DNA of 64,000 nucleotides from JB111 sp052093225 (lineage in GTDB: Bacteria > Actinomycetota > Actinomycetes > Actinomycetales > Actinomycetaceae), in assembly GCA_052093225.1 (NCBI GenBank), contig JBQDDG010000002.1:1-64000 (forward strand). Reading direction: 5' to 3'. Positions 8,980-16,525 of the stretch are shown in pieces. The position numbers and the translations under genes are program-made. Every line of letters starts with the position of its first letter. Within the stretch, counting starts at the first letter, position 1. The notes under the pieces are model-generated. The model saw only the letters and a list, made by a program, of their open reading frames with translations. It was not told the origin of the DNA and searched no databases.

Positions 8980-9977
8980 GCGCCGTCCTTCCGAGCCGTG
9001 GGGGATGAGAGTGCCCCGGGACCAACCTGGCCGGGCCCACCGGGGCCGGGCACCGCCGTCGGGGATGAGCCGGCACCGAGGCCGCCCGTGCCGGTCCCGC
9101 CTGAGCCGGGCACCGCCGTCGGAGCCGCGGCGGCCGCGATCGCCGTGAAGTCCTCGATCGTCAGGGTCTCCCCGCGCGCGGACGGGTCCACCCCGGCGGC
9201 CCGGAGCCTCTCCTCCGCCGCGGGCGCCGAACCGGCCCAGCCCGCGAGGGCGGAACGCAGGGTCTTGCGCCGCTGGGCGAACGCGGCGTCGACCACCGCG
9301 AACACGTCGGCCCGGTCGACGCCCACCGGCTCGGGCCGGCGCGTCAGCCGCACGAGCGCGGAGTCCACGTTGGGGACCGGCCAGAAGACCTGCCGGCCGA
9401 TCGTGCCGGCGCGCTCGGCGCGGGTCCACCAGGCGGCCTTCGCGGAGGGCACGCCGTAGGTGCGCGAGCCGGGCGGCGCGGCGAGGCGGTCGGCCACCTC
9501 GGCCTGGACCATGACGAGGACGTCCGTGAGCGAGGGCAGGTGCTCGAGCGCCGTGAGGAGCACCGGCACCGCCACGTTGTAGGGCAGGTTGGCGACGAGC
9601 CGGGTCGGGGGCGCGCCGGGCAGGAGGCCCGGATCGGCGAGGCGCATGGCGTCCGCACGCACGACCTCGAGCGGGGCGGCGGACCCGGCGCGCTCGGCGA
9701 CGGTGGCGGGCAGCGCGTCGGCGAGGGCGGGGTCGATCTCGACGGCGACGACGTCCGCGCCGGCCTCGAGCAGCGCGAGCGTGAGGGAGCCGAGGCCCGG
9801 GCCGATCTCGAGGACCCTGTCCCCCGGCTGCACCCCGGCGGCGCGGACGATGCGGCGCACGGTGCCGGCGTCGTGGACGAAGTTCTGGCCGAGGGTCTTG
9901 GTGGGGCGGACGCCGAGCCGGTCCGCGAGCGCGCGCACGTCGGAGGCGCCCAGCAGCTGCACGGCCTGATCACTCAC
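8976..9977 (-). CDS. ksgA: 16S rRNA (adenine1518-N6/adenine1519-N6)-dimethyltransferase
   Basis: KsgA (RsmA) dimethylates two adjacent adenines in the 3' hairpin of 16S rRNA during small-subunit maturation; its loss gives kasugamycin resistance. The 333-residue product has TKTLGQNFVHD, the SAM-binding motif VLEIGPGLGSLTLALL, acidic VAVEIDPALA, and the catalytic NLPYNVAVPVL. I chose the GTG at 9977 because the protein then begins VSDQAVQLLGASDV, in line with the family; the frame extends further upstream but reads like spacer. Beyond the methyltransferase fold there is an unusual C-terminal Gly/Pro/Ser tail of ~50 residues made of two imperfect copies of a ~60-base DNA unit (8998-9120). Confidence 0.95.
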   Translation of the reverse strand: MSDQAVQLLGASDVRALADRLGVRPTKTLGQNFVHDAGTVRRIVRAAGVQPGDRVLEIGPGLGSLTLALLEAGADVVAVEIDPALADALPATVAERAGSAAPLEVVRADAMRLADPGLLPGAPPTRLVANLPYNVAVPVLLTALEHLPSLTDVLVMVQAEVADRLAAPPGSRTYGVPSAKAAWWTRAERAGTIGRQVFWPVPNVDSALVRLTRRPEPVGVDRADVFAVVDAAFAQRRKTLRSALAGWAGSAPAAEERLRAAGVDPSARGETLTIEDFTAIAAAAAPTAVPGSGGTGTGGLGAGSSPTAVPGPGGPGQVGPGALSSPTARKDGA

Positions 9978-10356
9978 AAGGGGACAGCCTACGTGCGGGC
10001 GGTGCTCCCCGGCCTCGCCGGCGTGGACTCCGTGCCGCCGAGACGGACCACACCGGCCGTCTGGCCGGCCTGTTGTCATCGACCTGGACCTTGCCGGCCG
10101 TCCAGCGCGCGATCGGGCTGGGCCTCCGCCGTCGAGCCGGACCGAAAACGGTCGAGCCTGACCTCAGCGAGGTCAGGCTCGACCGTCGATGGTCATGTTC
10201 GACGCACGGGCAGCAGTGCGGGCTCGCGGGCAGCAGGGCGGGCGCGCGGTGGACGCACCCGGCAAGGGCACCCGGACAGAGCGCTCCGTCCTACAGCACG
10301 GACCCGACAGGCCGCGCGGACCAGTCAGGCAGCGCGCCCCCGTCAGGCAGCGACCG
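9978..10356. other. Intergenic region between ksgA and the G5-domain hydrolase gene
   Basis: No gene is supported. It contains the minus-strand terminator of the gene to its right (10141-10185) and should contain the promoter of the ksgA operon. A run with repeated TCAGGCAGCG and CAGGGCGGG elements near 10220-10360 is GC-rich filler without clear structure. Confidence 0.55.
10141..10185 (-). terminator. Rho-independent terminator after the G5-domain hydrolase gene
   Basis: There is a perfect 16-bp stem (CGGTCGAGCCTGACCT at 10149-10164 with its complement at 10170-10185) and a 5-base loop. On the minus strand the stem is followed by a short T run (TTTTC at 10148-10144), fitting leftward termination of the gene ending at 10357. 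Confidence 0.8.
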
Positions 10357-11427
10357 TCAGTACCAGCCGACGCTCTGCGAGTGGTCCCACGCGCCACAGG
10401 GCGTGCCGTAGCGGCCGGCGATGTAGTCCAGGCCCCAGGCGATCTGCGTGGCGGGGTTGGTCCGCCAGTCGGCGCCGTGGCTGGCCATCTTGCTGCCGGG
10501 CAGGGACTGCGGGATGCCGTAGGCGCCGGAGGAGGGGTTCGCGGCGCTCGGGTTCCAGCCCGACTCGCGCTCCCAGAGTGAGTTGAGGCAGGAGAACTGG
10601 TCGCCGCCCCAGCCGCGCGCGGACACCATGCTCTGCGCGATGGACCGCGGGTCCCCGCCGGAGTAGGCCGGGGTCTCGGGCGCGGGTGCGGGCTCGGCGG
10701 CCGCGGCGGGCTCCTCCTGCGCGGGGGCGGCCTCCTCCTCGGCGGGTGCCGGCGCCGCCTGGGCGGGCTCCGGCTCGGGCGCGGGCTCGCGGGTGCCCAC
10801 GAGGACCACCTCGTCGACGCGCTCGTCGACGGTCACGCTCGCGACGAGCTCGCGCCCGTCCTCCTCGCCCCCGGCGGAGGTCACGCGGTAGGTGTTGACG
10901 ACGCGTCCGTCGACGCCCTCGGTCTGCACCTCGCGCTCGCCGACCAGCAGCTCGTCGGTCTCGACCTCGCTGGAGGAGTGGGCATCGACCTCCTCCTCCG
11001 TCACGGTGTCGGAGGAGACGCGGGTGATCTCGACGTCGGTCACGGGGCCGGCGAGCGGCTCGGAGACGCGGTCGTCGGCGCCGAGCTGGATGCCGGCCTC
11101 GCGCAGGGCCTCGTCGAGGGTCTCGGCGGTGGTGGTGAAGGTGAGGGTCTCGCCGTCCACGGTCACCGTGAAGGTCGTCTGGACGCCCGCCTCGTACTCG
11201 TCGGCCAGACGCTCGGCGTCGGAGCGCCCGGCTGCGCCGTCACGGTCGACGGGCTCGACGATCGTCGCACCTGCGGCGGAGCCGGAGTCCGCTCCCAGGC
11301 CCGCGTCGGCGGCCAGCACGCCGCCGGACACGACGAGCGCGCCGCCGGCCAGCACGGACGCCAGGACCGCGCGCTGGTGCCGACGGAACCTGTCGGCACG
11401 GCGGGTGGTCGTTGCTGATTCGGTCAC
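10357..11427 (-). CDS. Secreted G5-domain peptidoglycan hydrolase with C-terminal lysozyme-like domain
   Basis: This is a probable secreted or cell-surface muralytic enzyme of the RpfB architecture. A membrane-spanning signal (VLASVLAGGALVVSGGVLA) follows an Arg-rich start. Next come a ubiquitin-like DUF348-type segment (QTTFTVTVDGETLTFTTTAE, ~residues 70-125), a G5 domain (~125-215), a Pro/Ala/Glu linker, and a C-terminal ~90-residue lysozyme-like domain with NSLWERESGWNPSAANPSSG, where the first Glu after LW is the expected acid. The catalytic domain lacks the exact Rpf signature, so I call it SLT-like rather than a proven resuscitation factor. GTG at 11427 is the best start because it places the signal anchor at residues ~15-40. 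A strong terminator follows, and an MtrA-like direct repeat lies upstream. Confidence 0.85.
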   Translation of the reverse strand: MTESATTTRRADRFRRHQRAVLASVLAGGALVVSGGVLAADAGLGADSGSAAGATIVEPVDRDGAAGRSDAERLADEYEAGVQTTFTVTVDGETLTFTTTAETLDEALREAGIQLGADDRVSEPLAGPVTDVEITRVSSDTVTEEEVDAHSSSEVETDELLVGEREVQTEGVDGRVVNTYRVTSAGGEEDGRELVASVTVDERVDEVVLVGTREPAPEPEPAQAAPAPAEEEAAPAQEEPAAAAEPAPAPETPAYSGGDPRSIAQSMVSARGWGGDQFSCLNSLWERESGWNPSAANPSSGAYGIPQSLPGSKMASHGADWRTNPATQIAWGLDYIAGRYGTPCGAWDHSQSVGWY

Positions 11428-11477
11428 GAGGACGTCATTCCATTCATCAGAGGCCGGGGGGCGACACCGAACGTAAT

Positions 11478-11500
11478 CGTTCCGTGACCTTCCGACAACC
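11478..11500 (-). promoter_or_regulatory. Possible promoter/MtrA-like direct repeat upstream of the G5-domain hydrolase
   Basis: On the minus strand GTCACG-gaacg-ATTACG forms a direct repeat of two 6-mers spaced by 5, about 55 nt before the GTG start. It resembles the GTMACG repeats bound by the actinobacterial response regulator MtrA, which controls cell-wall hydrolases in other genera. The match is imperfect and the assignment is inferred. Confidence 0.35.
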
Positions 11501-11690
11501 CGCACCCAGCACTGTGAGGTCAAGGTCACGGCGACCTCTCCCTGCCAGCGGTGCGACCCAGCCCACAACCCGTGCTATACGGCCGCTCGCCGCCGCTCTG
11601 CCGCCGGCGCTCCGTCGGCCGCCCGGAACGTCACGGGCCACCGGATCACGTGACCTGACCGTGACCAGGTGGCCGTCTGACGGCGTGCGG

Positions 11691-12656
11691 TCAGGCCGCG
11701 CCCTCCCAGAACGCCCCGTAGACCTCGCGGGTCGTCGCGGTCAGCCGCTCGCACAGCTCACCGAGGTCGATCCCGCGCAGCTCGGCGAGCGCGCGCACGG
11801 TCCGCGTGAGGACGTAGCTGGCGTTGGGGTGACCGCGGTAGGGCACCGGCGTGAGGTAGGGCGAGTCGGTCTCGACGAGGAGCCGGTCCAGGGGCACGAG
11901 ACCGATCGCCTCGCGCAGCGCGTCGTTGGACCTGAAGGTGACCGGTCCGGCGACGGAGACGTACCAGCCGTGCTGCGCGCACTGCCGGGCGAGCTTCTCG
12001 TCCCCGGAGAAGCAGTGGAAGACCGTCCGCTCCGGCGCGCCGTCGGCGAGGAGGATCTCGGCGACCTCGTCGTGCGCCTCTCGGTCGTGGATCTGCACCG
12101 GCTTGCCGAGCTCGCGGGCGAGCGCGAGGTGGTCCCGGAAGGAGGCCACCTGCGCGTCGTGGCCGCGCCCGGCGGCGGTGCGGAAGAAGTCGAGTCCCGT
12201 CTCCCCCACGGCGACGACCCGCTCGTCGCGCGCGAGCTCCGCGACCCGGTCGAAGGCCTCGGCCGGGGTCAGCTCGTGGTGGTCACGGACGGCCGGGTCG
12301 AGCCCGTCGGGCGCGACTTCGAAGACCCGCGCGTGCAGCGAGGACTCGTTCGGGTGGATGGCGACGGCGGCGCCGACGGCCCTGTGCTCGTGCGCGAGCG
12401 CGACCGTGCCGGCGAGGCTCGGGACGTCGCAGCCCACGCTGAGCAGGCCGACCACCCCCACCTCGGCCGCGCGGGCGATCTGGTCCGCCGTCGTCAACGG
12501 GTCGACGCCGCCCGGCAGGCCCGCATCCGCGGGGTCGACGGGCGAACCGTCGGGTCCAAGGAGCGGCAGGTGCGTGTGGTTGTCGACGACGCCGGCCGGG
12601 AGCGCGTCCTCGGCGGGCGGGAAGCCGCGCTCCTTCTTCTTCTTCGCCGCGCTCAC
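11691..12656 (-). CDS. tatD: TatD-family metal-dependent deoxyribonuclease
   Basis: TatD proteins are TIM-barrel metallohydrolases with 3'-5' DNase/RNase activity, linked to DNA repair and quality control. Metal ligands are visible in order: VDNHTHLPLL (HxH, ~residue 25), VGETGLDFF (Glu), VQIHDREAHDE (His), VFHCFSGDE (His) and VETDSPYLTP (Asp). The product is 321 residues. GTG at 12656 is chosen because it forms a GTGA overlap with the metG stop and gives VSAAKKKKERGFP, a short basic extension before the barrel. The metG-tatD order is very common in actinobacteria, and the peptidoglycan hydrolase downstream completes the usual neighbourhood. Confidence 0.93.
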   Translation of the reverse strand: MSAAKKKKERGFPPAEDALPAGVVDNHTHLPLLGPDGSPVDPADAGLPGGVDPLTTADQIARAAEVGVVGLLSVGCDVPSLAGTVALAHEHRAVGAAVAIHPNESSLHARVFEVAPDGLDPAVRDHHELTPAEAFDRVAELARDERVVAVGETGLDFFRTAAGRGHDAQVASFRDHLALARELGKPVQIHDREAHDEVAEILLADGAPERTVFHCFSGDEKLARQCAQHGWYVSVAGPVTFRSNDALREAIGLVPLDRLLVETDSPYLTPVPYRGHPNASYVLTRTVRALAELRGIDLGELCERLTATTREVYGAFWEGAA

Positions 12657-14479
12657 GGGGCGGTCGCCGCGGAGGTCGTCCCGTCGCCGAGCCGGCCGAG
12701 CTCCTCGGTGACGATCTCGTCGTCGAGCTTGGTGAAGATCGGCGTCGGCTTCGCAACCTCCGCCCCCACGACGACGGGGCGCGGCCCCCACGGCGTCGGG
12801 CTCGAGTAGTCACCGGTGATCACGGGGTAGGTGCGGTCGTCCTCGAGGTCGGTGACCTCCTCGAGGCGGGGCATCGGCTGGATGTCGCCGGTGCCGCCGA
12901 TCGCGGCGTCGACGGCGTTGCTCGAGTGCGGCAGGAACGGCGACATCATGATGTTGAGGTCGCTGACGGCCTGGGCGAGCGTGTGCAGCACGGTGAGCAG
13001 GCGGGGGCGCTGCTCGTCGCTCTTGAGGCGGAACGGCTCCGCCTGGGTGACGTAGGTGTTCGCCAGTCCCACCAGGCGCATCACCTCGGCGATCGCCGCG
13101 CGCTGGCGGTGTGCCCCGACGAGCGCGCCGACCGTCTCGAACCCGCCGCGGACCGCGGCCGTGAGCTCGCGGTCGAGGTCGGTGAGCTCGGACTCGACGG
13201 GGGCGGGCACCTCGCCCACGTTCTTCGCGATCATCGACGCGGTGCGGTTGACGAGGTTGCCCCAGCCGGCGACGAGCTCGCCGTTGGTGCGGCGGACGAA
13301 CTCCGCCCAGGTGAAGTCGACGTCGTGCGCCTCGGGGCCCGCGGACGCGACGAAGTACCGGAAGGCGTCGACCTGGTAGCGCTCGAGCATCTCGCGCACG
13401 TAGATGACGACGCGCTTGGAGCTGGAGAACTTCTTGCCCTCCATCGTGAGGAACTCCGAGGAGACCACCTCGGTGGGCAGGTTGAGCGCGCCGAGGGGGC
13501 CGGGCTCGCCGCCCTTGTCCCCGCGGCCGGAGTAGGCGAGCAGCTCGGCCGGCCAGATCTGGGAGTGGAACGTGATGTTGTCCTTGCCCATGAAGTAGAA
13601 GGACAGGGCCTCGGGGTCGTTCCACCAGGCACGCCACGCCTCCGGGTCCCCGGACCTGCGCGCCCACTCCACCGACGCCGAGAGGTAGCCGATGACGGCG
13701 TCGAACCACACGTACAGCTTCTTCGTGGGGTTCTCCTGCCAGCCCTCGAGCGGCACGGAGATCCCCCAGTCGATATCCCTGGTCATCGCGCGCGGCCGGA
13801 TGTCCTCAAGGATGTTCTGGCTGAAGCGGATGACGTTGGGGCGCCACGTGCCGGCGGCCTCTCGCTCGTCGAGCCAGCGGCCGAGCTCCTCGGCGAGCGC
13901 GGGCAGGTCGAGGAAGAAGTGCTGCGTCTCGACGAACTCCGGCCGCTCGCCGTTGATGCGGGAGACGGGGTCGATGAGGTCGTGCGGGTCCAGCTGGTTG
14001 CCGCACGTGTCGCACTGGTCGCCGCGGGCGCCGGACGCGCCGCAGATCGGGCACGTGCCCTCGATGTAGCGGTCCGGGAGGGTGCGGCCCGTCGACGGCG
14101 AGACCGCCCCGTAGGTGGTCTGCTCGATGAAGTAGCCGTTCGCGTGGACGCCCGTGAACATCTCCTGGACGACCTTGTGGTGGTTGCTCGCCGTCGTCCG
14201 CGTGTAGAGGTCGTAGCTCAGGCCGAGCGCGACGAGGTCCTCGGCGATGAGCCGGTGGTTCCTGTCGGCGAGCTCCTGCGCGGGGACGCCCGCCTCGTCG
14301 GCCGCGATGAGGATCGGCGTGCCGTGCTCGTCGGAGCCGGAGACCATGAGGACGTCGTGACCCGCCATCCGCGCGTACCTGCTGAACACGTCAGAGGGGA
14401 CGCCGAAGCCGGCGACGTGGCCGATGTGCCGGGGGCCGTTGGCGTAGGGCCACGCCACGGCGGACAGGATGTGGGTCAT
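12653..14479 (-). CDS. metG: Methionyl-tRNA synthetase
   Basis: This class I aminoacyl-tRNA synthetase charges initiator and elongator tRNA-Met. The 608-residue product starts MTHILSAVAWPYANGPRHIGH, containing the HIGH signature, and has a KMSKS-type loop KKFSSSKRVV (~residue 350). It carries a CPIC/CDTC zinc knuckle (~residues 143-157) in the connective peptide, and C-terminal helical anticodon-binding sequence with VGLANTYVTQAEPF. There is no C-terminal tRNA-binding EMAP domain, as is usual for the actinobacterial form. GGAG precedes the ATG by 3-4 nt, and a TACCCT box ends 7 nt before it, so initiation could be either leadered or leaderless. The tatD start overlaps its stop. Confidence 0.96.
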   Translation of the reverse strand: MTHILSAVAWPYANGPRHIGHVAGFGVPSDVFSRYARMAGHDVLMVSGSDEHGTPILIAADEAGVPAQELADRNHRLIAEDLVALGLSYDLYTRTTASNHHKVVQEMFTGVHANGYFIEQTTYGAVSPSTGRTLPDRYIEGTCPICGASGARGDQCDTCGNQLDPHDLIDPVSRINGERPEFVETQHFFLDLPALAEELGRWLDEREAAGTWRPNVIRFSQNILEDIRPRAMTRDIDWGISVPLEGWQENPTKKLYVWFDAVIGYLSASVEWARRSGDPEAWRAWWNDPEALSFYFMGKDNITFHSQIWPAELLAYSGRGDKGGEPGPLGALNLPTEVVSSEFLTMEGKKFSSSKRVVIYVREMLERYQVDAFRYFVASAGPEAHDVDFTWAEFVRRTNGELVAGWGNLVNRTASMIAKNVGEVPAPVESELTDLDRELTAAVRGGFETVGALVGAHRQRAAIAEVMRLVGLANTYVTQAEPFRLKSDEQRPRLLTVLHTLAQAVSDLNIMMSPFLPHSSNAVDAAIGGTGDIQPMPRLEEVTDLEDDRTYPVITGDYSSPTPWGPRPVVVGAEVAKPTPIFTKLDDEIVTEELGRLGDGTTSAATAP

Positions 14480-14486
14480 GCGCTCC

Positions 14487-14492
14487 AGGGTA
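14487..14492 (-). promoter_or_regulatory. -10 box (TACCCT) of metG, leaderless-type spacing
   Basis: On the minus strand TACCCT is separated from the metG ATG by 7 nt (GGAGCGC). This TANNNT spacing is the hallmark of actinobacterial leaderless transcripts, although GGAG in the spacer could also act as a ribosome site. Confidence 0.45.
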
Positions 14493-14609
14493 GTTGCGCG
14501 GCGACGTGCGGGAGGTCTCACCTGCCCATGTGTCATTGCGGCGACTCGGTGGCAGGATGGCGCGGCATCGAGTTCACCCGAACACGATCAGTCGAACGGA
14601 GCACATGCC

Positions 14610-15221
14610 ATGAAGGGCGACCGCAGGCGCCGCACGAGGCGCGCACTGCTGGTGGTCGATGTCCAGCCCACGTTCTGCGAGGGAGGTGCACTGGCGGTCG
14701 AGGGCGGCAACGAGATCGCGCGACGCGTGGCCGAGTTCGCCCGGACCCACCGCGACGCCTACGACGTCGTGGCCACCACCCAGGACTGGCACGTGGACCC
14801 CGGGGACCACTTCTCTGAGACACCCGACTTCGTGGACTCGTGGCCGCCGCACGGCGTCGCCGGCACGGACGAGGCCGAGCTGCACCCCGCGCTCGACGAC
14901 CTCGCCCCGGAGGTCTCCGTGAAGAAGGGCGCCTACGAGGCCGCCTACTCGGGCTTCGACGGCGTGGACGCCGAGGGGCGCACGCTCGCCGAGATCCTCG
15001 AGTCGCGGTGCATCGAGAGCGTCGACGTCGTCGGTCTGGCCGAGTCCCACTGCGTGAAGGCCACGGCTCTGGACGCACGACGACTCGGGCTCCCCGTCCG
15101 CGTCCTCACCGACCTCACCGCGCCGGTCTCGCCCGAGCTCGGGGAGATGGCCCGCGAGCTGCTCACGGCCCGCGGGGTCGAGCTGGTGGAGTCCGGCCTG
15201 CCCGTGGGCGTCCGCGGCTGA
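14610..15221 (+). CDS. pncA: Nicotinamidase/isochorismatase-family amidohydrolase
   Basis: PncA hydrolyses nicotinamide to nicotinate and ammonia in NAD salvage and activates pyrazinamide. The 203-residue product has the family triad: Asp in ALLVVDVQPTF (~residue 18), Lys in VSVKKGAYEAAYSGF (~104), and Cys in VGLAESHCVKATALDA (~145). Metal ligands are expected in TTQDWHVDPGDHF (Asp and His). ATG 14610 is preceded by GGAG at 14598-14601. The triad plus DWH places it with PncA rather than general isochorismatases. It is transcribed divergently from metG, with a 130-bp spacer holding both promoters. Confidence 0.88.
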   Translation: MKGDRRRRTRRALLVVDVQPTFCEGGALAVEGGNEIARRVAEFARTHRDAYDVVATTQDWHVDPGDHFSETPDFVDSWPPHGVAGTDEAELHPALDDLAPEVSVKKGAYEAAYSGFDGVDAEGRTLAEILESRCIESVDVVGLAESHCVKATALDARRLGLPVRVLTDLTAPVSPELGEMARELLTARGVELVESGLPVGVRG

Positions 15222-15267
15222 CGCTGCTGCCCGAGACCCCGCGCGCTCCCGAAGGACCTCTTTTTCG

Positions 15268-15338
15268 TCGAGAACACGGGTTGTGTCACGAACACACCGA
15301 CCCCGTCGGTGGCCTCGTGACACAACCCGTGGCCTCGA
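15268..15338. repeat. Three-tier inverted repeat (long hairpin)
   Basis: The core is a perfect 17-bp pair: CACGGGTTGTGTCACGA at 15275-15291 and its complement at 15315-15331. It is flanked by an outer TCGAG/CTCGA pair (15268-15272, 15334-15338) and encloses an inner CCGAC-CCC-GTCGG hairpin. It lies between the convergent pncA and rsmI genes. There is no T tract immediately after either arm, although TTTTT precedes the left arm on the plus strand, so it is not a textbook terminator. It could be a REP-like element or a bidirectional transcription stop. Confidence 0.8.
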
Positions 15339-15380
15339 TGGCAGAGAGGGCGGGAAGCGGGCAGGAACTCTCCCGGCCCC

Positions 15381-15490
15381 GGTCAGCCCCGGTCAGCCCG
15401 ATCAGCCCGGGTCAGCCCGATCAGCCCGGGTCACTCCGATCAGCCCATGTCCGGGTCAGCCCGGGTCACTCCGATCAGCCCATGACCGAG
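15381..15490. repeat. Degenerate tandem repeat (GGTCAGCCCGATCAGCCC type)
   Basis: About six overlapping copies of GGTCAGCCC/GATCAGCCC nine-mers are followed by two copies of a 22-base unit, GGGTCACTCCGATCAGCCCATG (15428 and 15463). They lie directly downstream of rsmI and run up to its stop codon. No protein-coding role is visible. Confidence 0.7.
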
Positions 15491-16333
15491 TCAGTCCGAG
15501 GAACGTGCCTCCAGCGCGGCGGCGTACAGGTCGTTCTTGCGCAGTCCCGTGGCCGCGGCCACCTCGCCCGCAGCGTCCTTGAGCCGCATCCCGTCCGCGC
15601 TGAGTGCGAGAACCTCACCCACACCGTCGGCGAGCGTGACCTCCTTCGGCGCGGCACCCCCGACGACGACGCAGATCTCGCCGCGCACCTCGCCCTCCCA
15701 GGCGGCGAGCTCGCCGAGCGCCCCGCGTCGGACCTCCTCGTAGGTCTTGGTCAGCTCGCGCGCCACGGCGGCCGGCCGGTCCGCACCGAACGCCTCCGCC
15801 ATCGCGGCCAGCGTCTCGAGCAGCCGGTGCGGCGCCTCGAAGAACACCAGCGTGCGCTGCTCGTCGGCGACGGCGGCGAGCGCCCTCGCGCGGTCCCCCG
15901 ACTTGCGCGGCAGGAAGCCCTCGAACGCGAACCGGTCGGTCGGCAGCCCGGACAGCGCGAGGGCGGCGAGCACGGCCGACGGGCCGGGCAGCGTGGAGAC
16001 CCGCACCCCGGCGTCGACGGCGTGGCGCACCAACCGGTACCCGGGGTCGGAGACGGCGGGCATCCCGGCGTCGCTGACGACCAGTACCGTCCCGCCCCCG
16101 AGCGCGATGTCGAGGAGCTCGGCCGTGCGCGCGTCCTCGTTGTGCTCGTAGAGGCTGACGACGCGCCCGGTCACGGTGACGTCGAGGCGGCGGGCGAGGT
16201 CACGCAGTCGCCGGGTGTCCTCGGCCGCGACGACGTCCGCCGTCGCCAGCGCCTCACGCAGCCGGGGCGAGGCGTCGCCGGGGTTCCCGATCGGGGTGGC
16301 GCCGAGCAGCACGACGCCGGAGGAAGCACTCAT
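15491..16333 (-). CDS. rsmI: 16S rRNA (cytidine1402-2'-O)-methyltransferase
   Basis: RsmI adds a 2'-O-methyl group to C1402 in the decoding centre of 16S rRNA. The 280-residue product belongs to the tetrapyrrole-methylase fold: VVLLGATPIGNPGDAS at the N-terminus, VVAAEDTRRLRDLARRLD, VVSDAGMPAVSDPGYRLV, and LPGPSAVLAALALSGLPTDRF. All are RsmI signature blocks. The C-terminal helical region (GLRKNDLYAAALE) matches RsmI accessory domains. Start ATG 16333. It is a single gene, convergent with pncA; actinobacterial rsmI often sits near the O-mannosyltransferase and metG, which lie in the same window. Confidence 0.95.
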   Translation of the reverse strand: MSASSGVVLLGATPIGNPGDASPRLREALATADVVAAEDTRRLRDLARRLDVTVTGRVVSLYEHNEDARTAELLDIALGGGTVLVVSDAGMPAVSDPGYRLVRHAVDAGVRVSTLPGPSAVLAALALSGLPTDRFAFEGFLPRKSGDRARALAAVADEQRTLVFFEAPHRLLETLAAMAEAFGADRPAAVARELTKTYEEVRRGALGELAAWEGEVRGEICVVVGGAAPKEVTLADGVGEVLALSADGMRLKDAAGEVAAATGLRKNDLYAAALEARSSD

Positions 16334-16525
16334 GCGACCAGTCTCCCTCGTCAGATCATCCGGCCGACGACGTCGCTCGCGGGGACGTGTTCACTCACCC
16401 AGAGCGCCGGGCTGCGTCTGCTCTGCCCCGACGGACGGTTGAGCACCACGCCCACCTGACCCGACCCGACCCGGCCTGGCCCGCCCCGACCCGGCGCCGG
16501 CTCAGTTGACAAGGCCCAGCCTGCC

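Noticed and set aside
6023..9076. A 1,017-codon minus-strand frame covering Uup and ispE
   Set aside because: Only the last 636 codons are the ABC-F protein; the upstream part is an Arg/Pro-rich shadow of ispE, and the ATG at 7933 with TGATG coupling is the real start.
11428..11690. ydaO/c-di-AMP riboswitch upstream of the peptidoglycan hydrolase
   Set aside because: Such riboswitches precede many actinobacterial cell-wall hydrolases, so I looked for one, but I saw none of the conserved core elements or the expected leader length.
15381..15490. Possible CRISPR array in the GATCAGCCC repeats
   Set aside because: The units are 9-22 bp, overlapping and imperfect with no unique spacers, and no cas genes are nearby.
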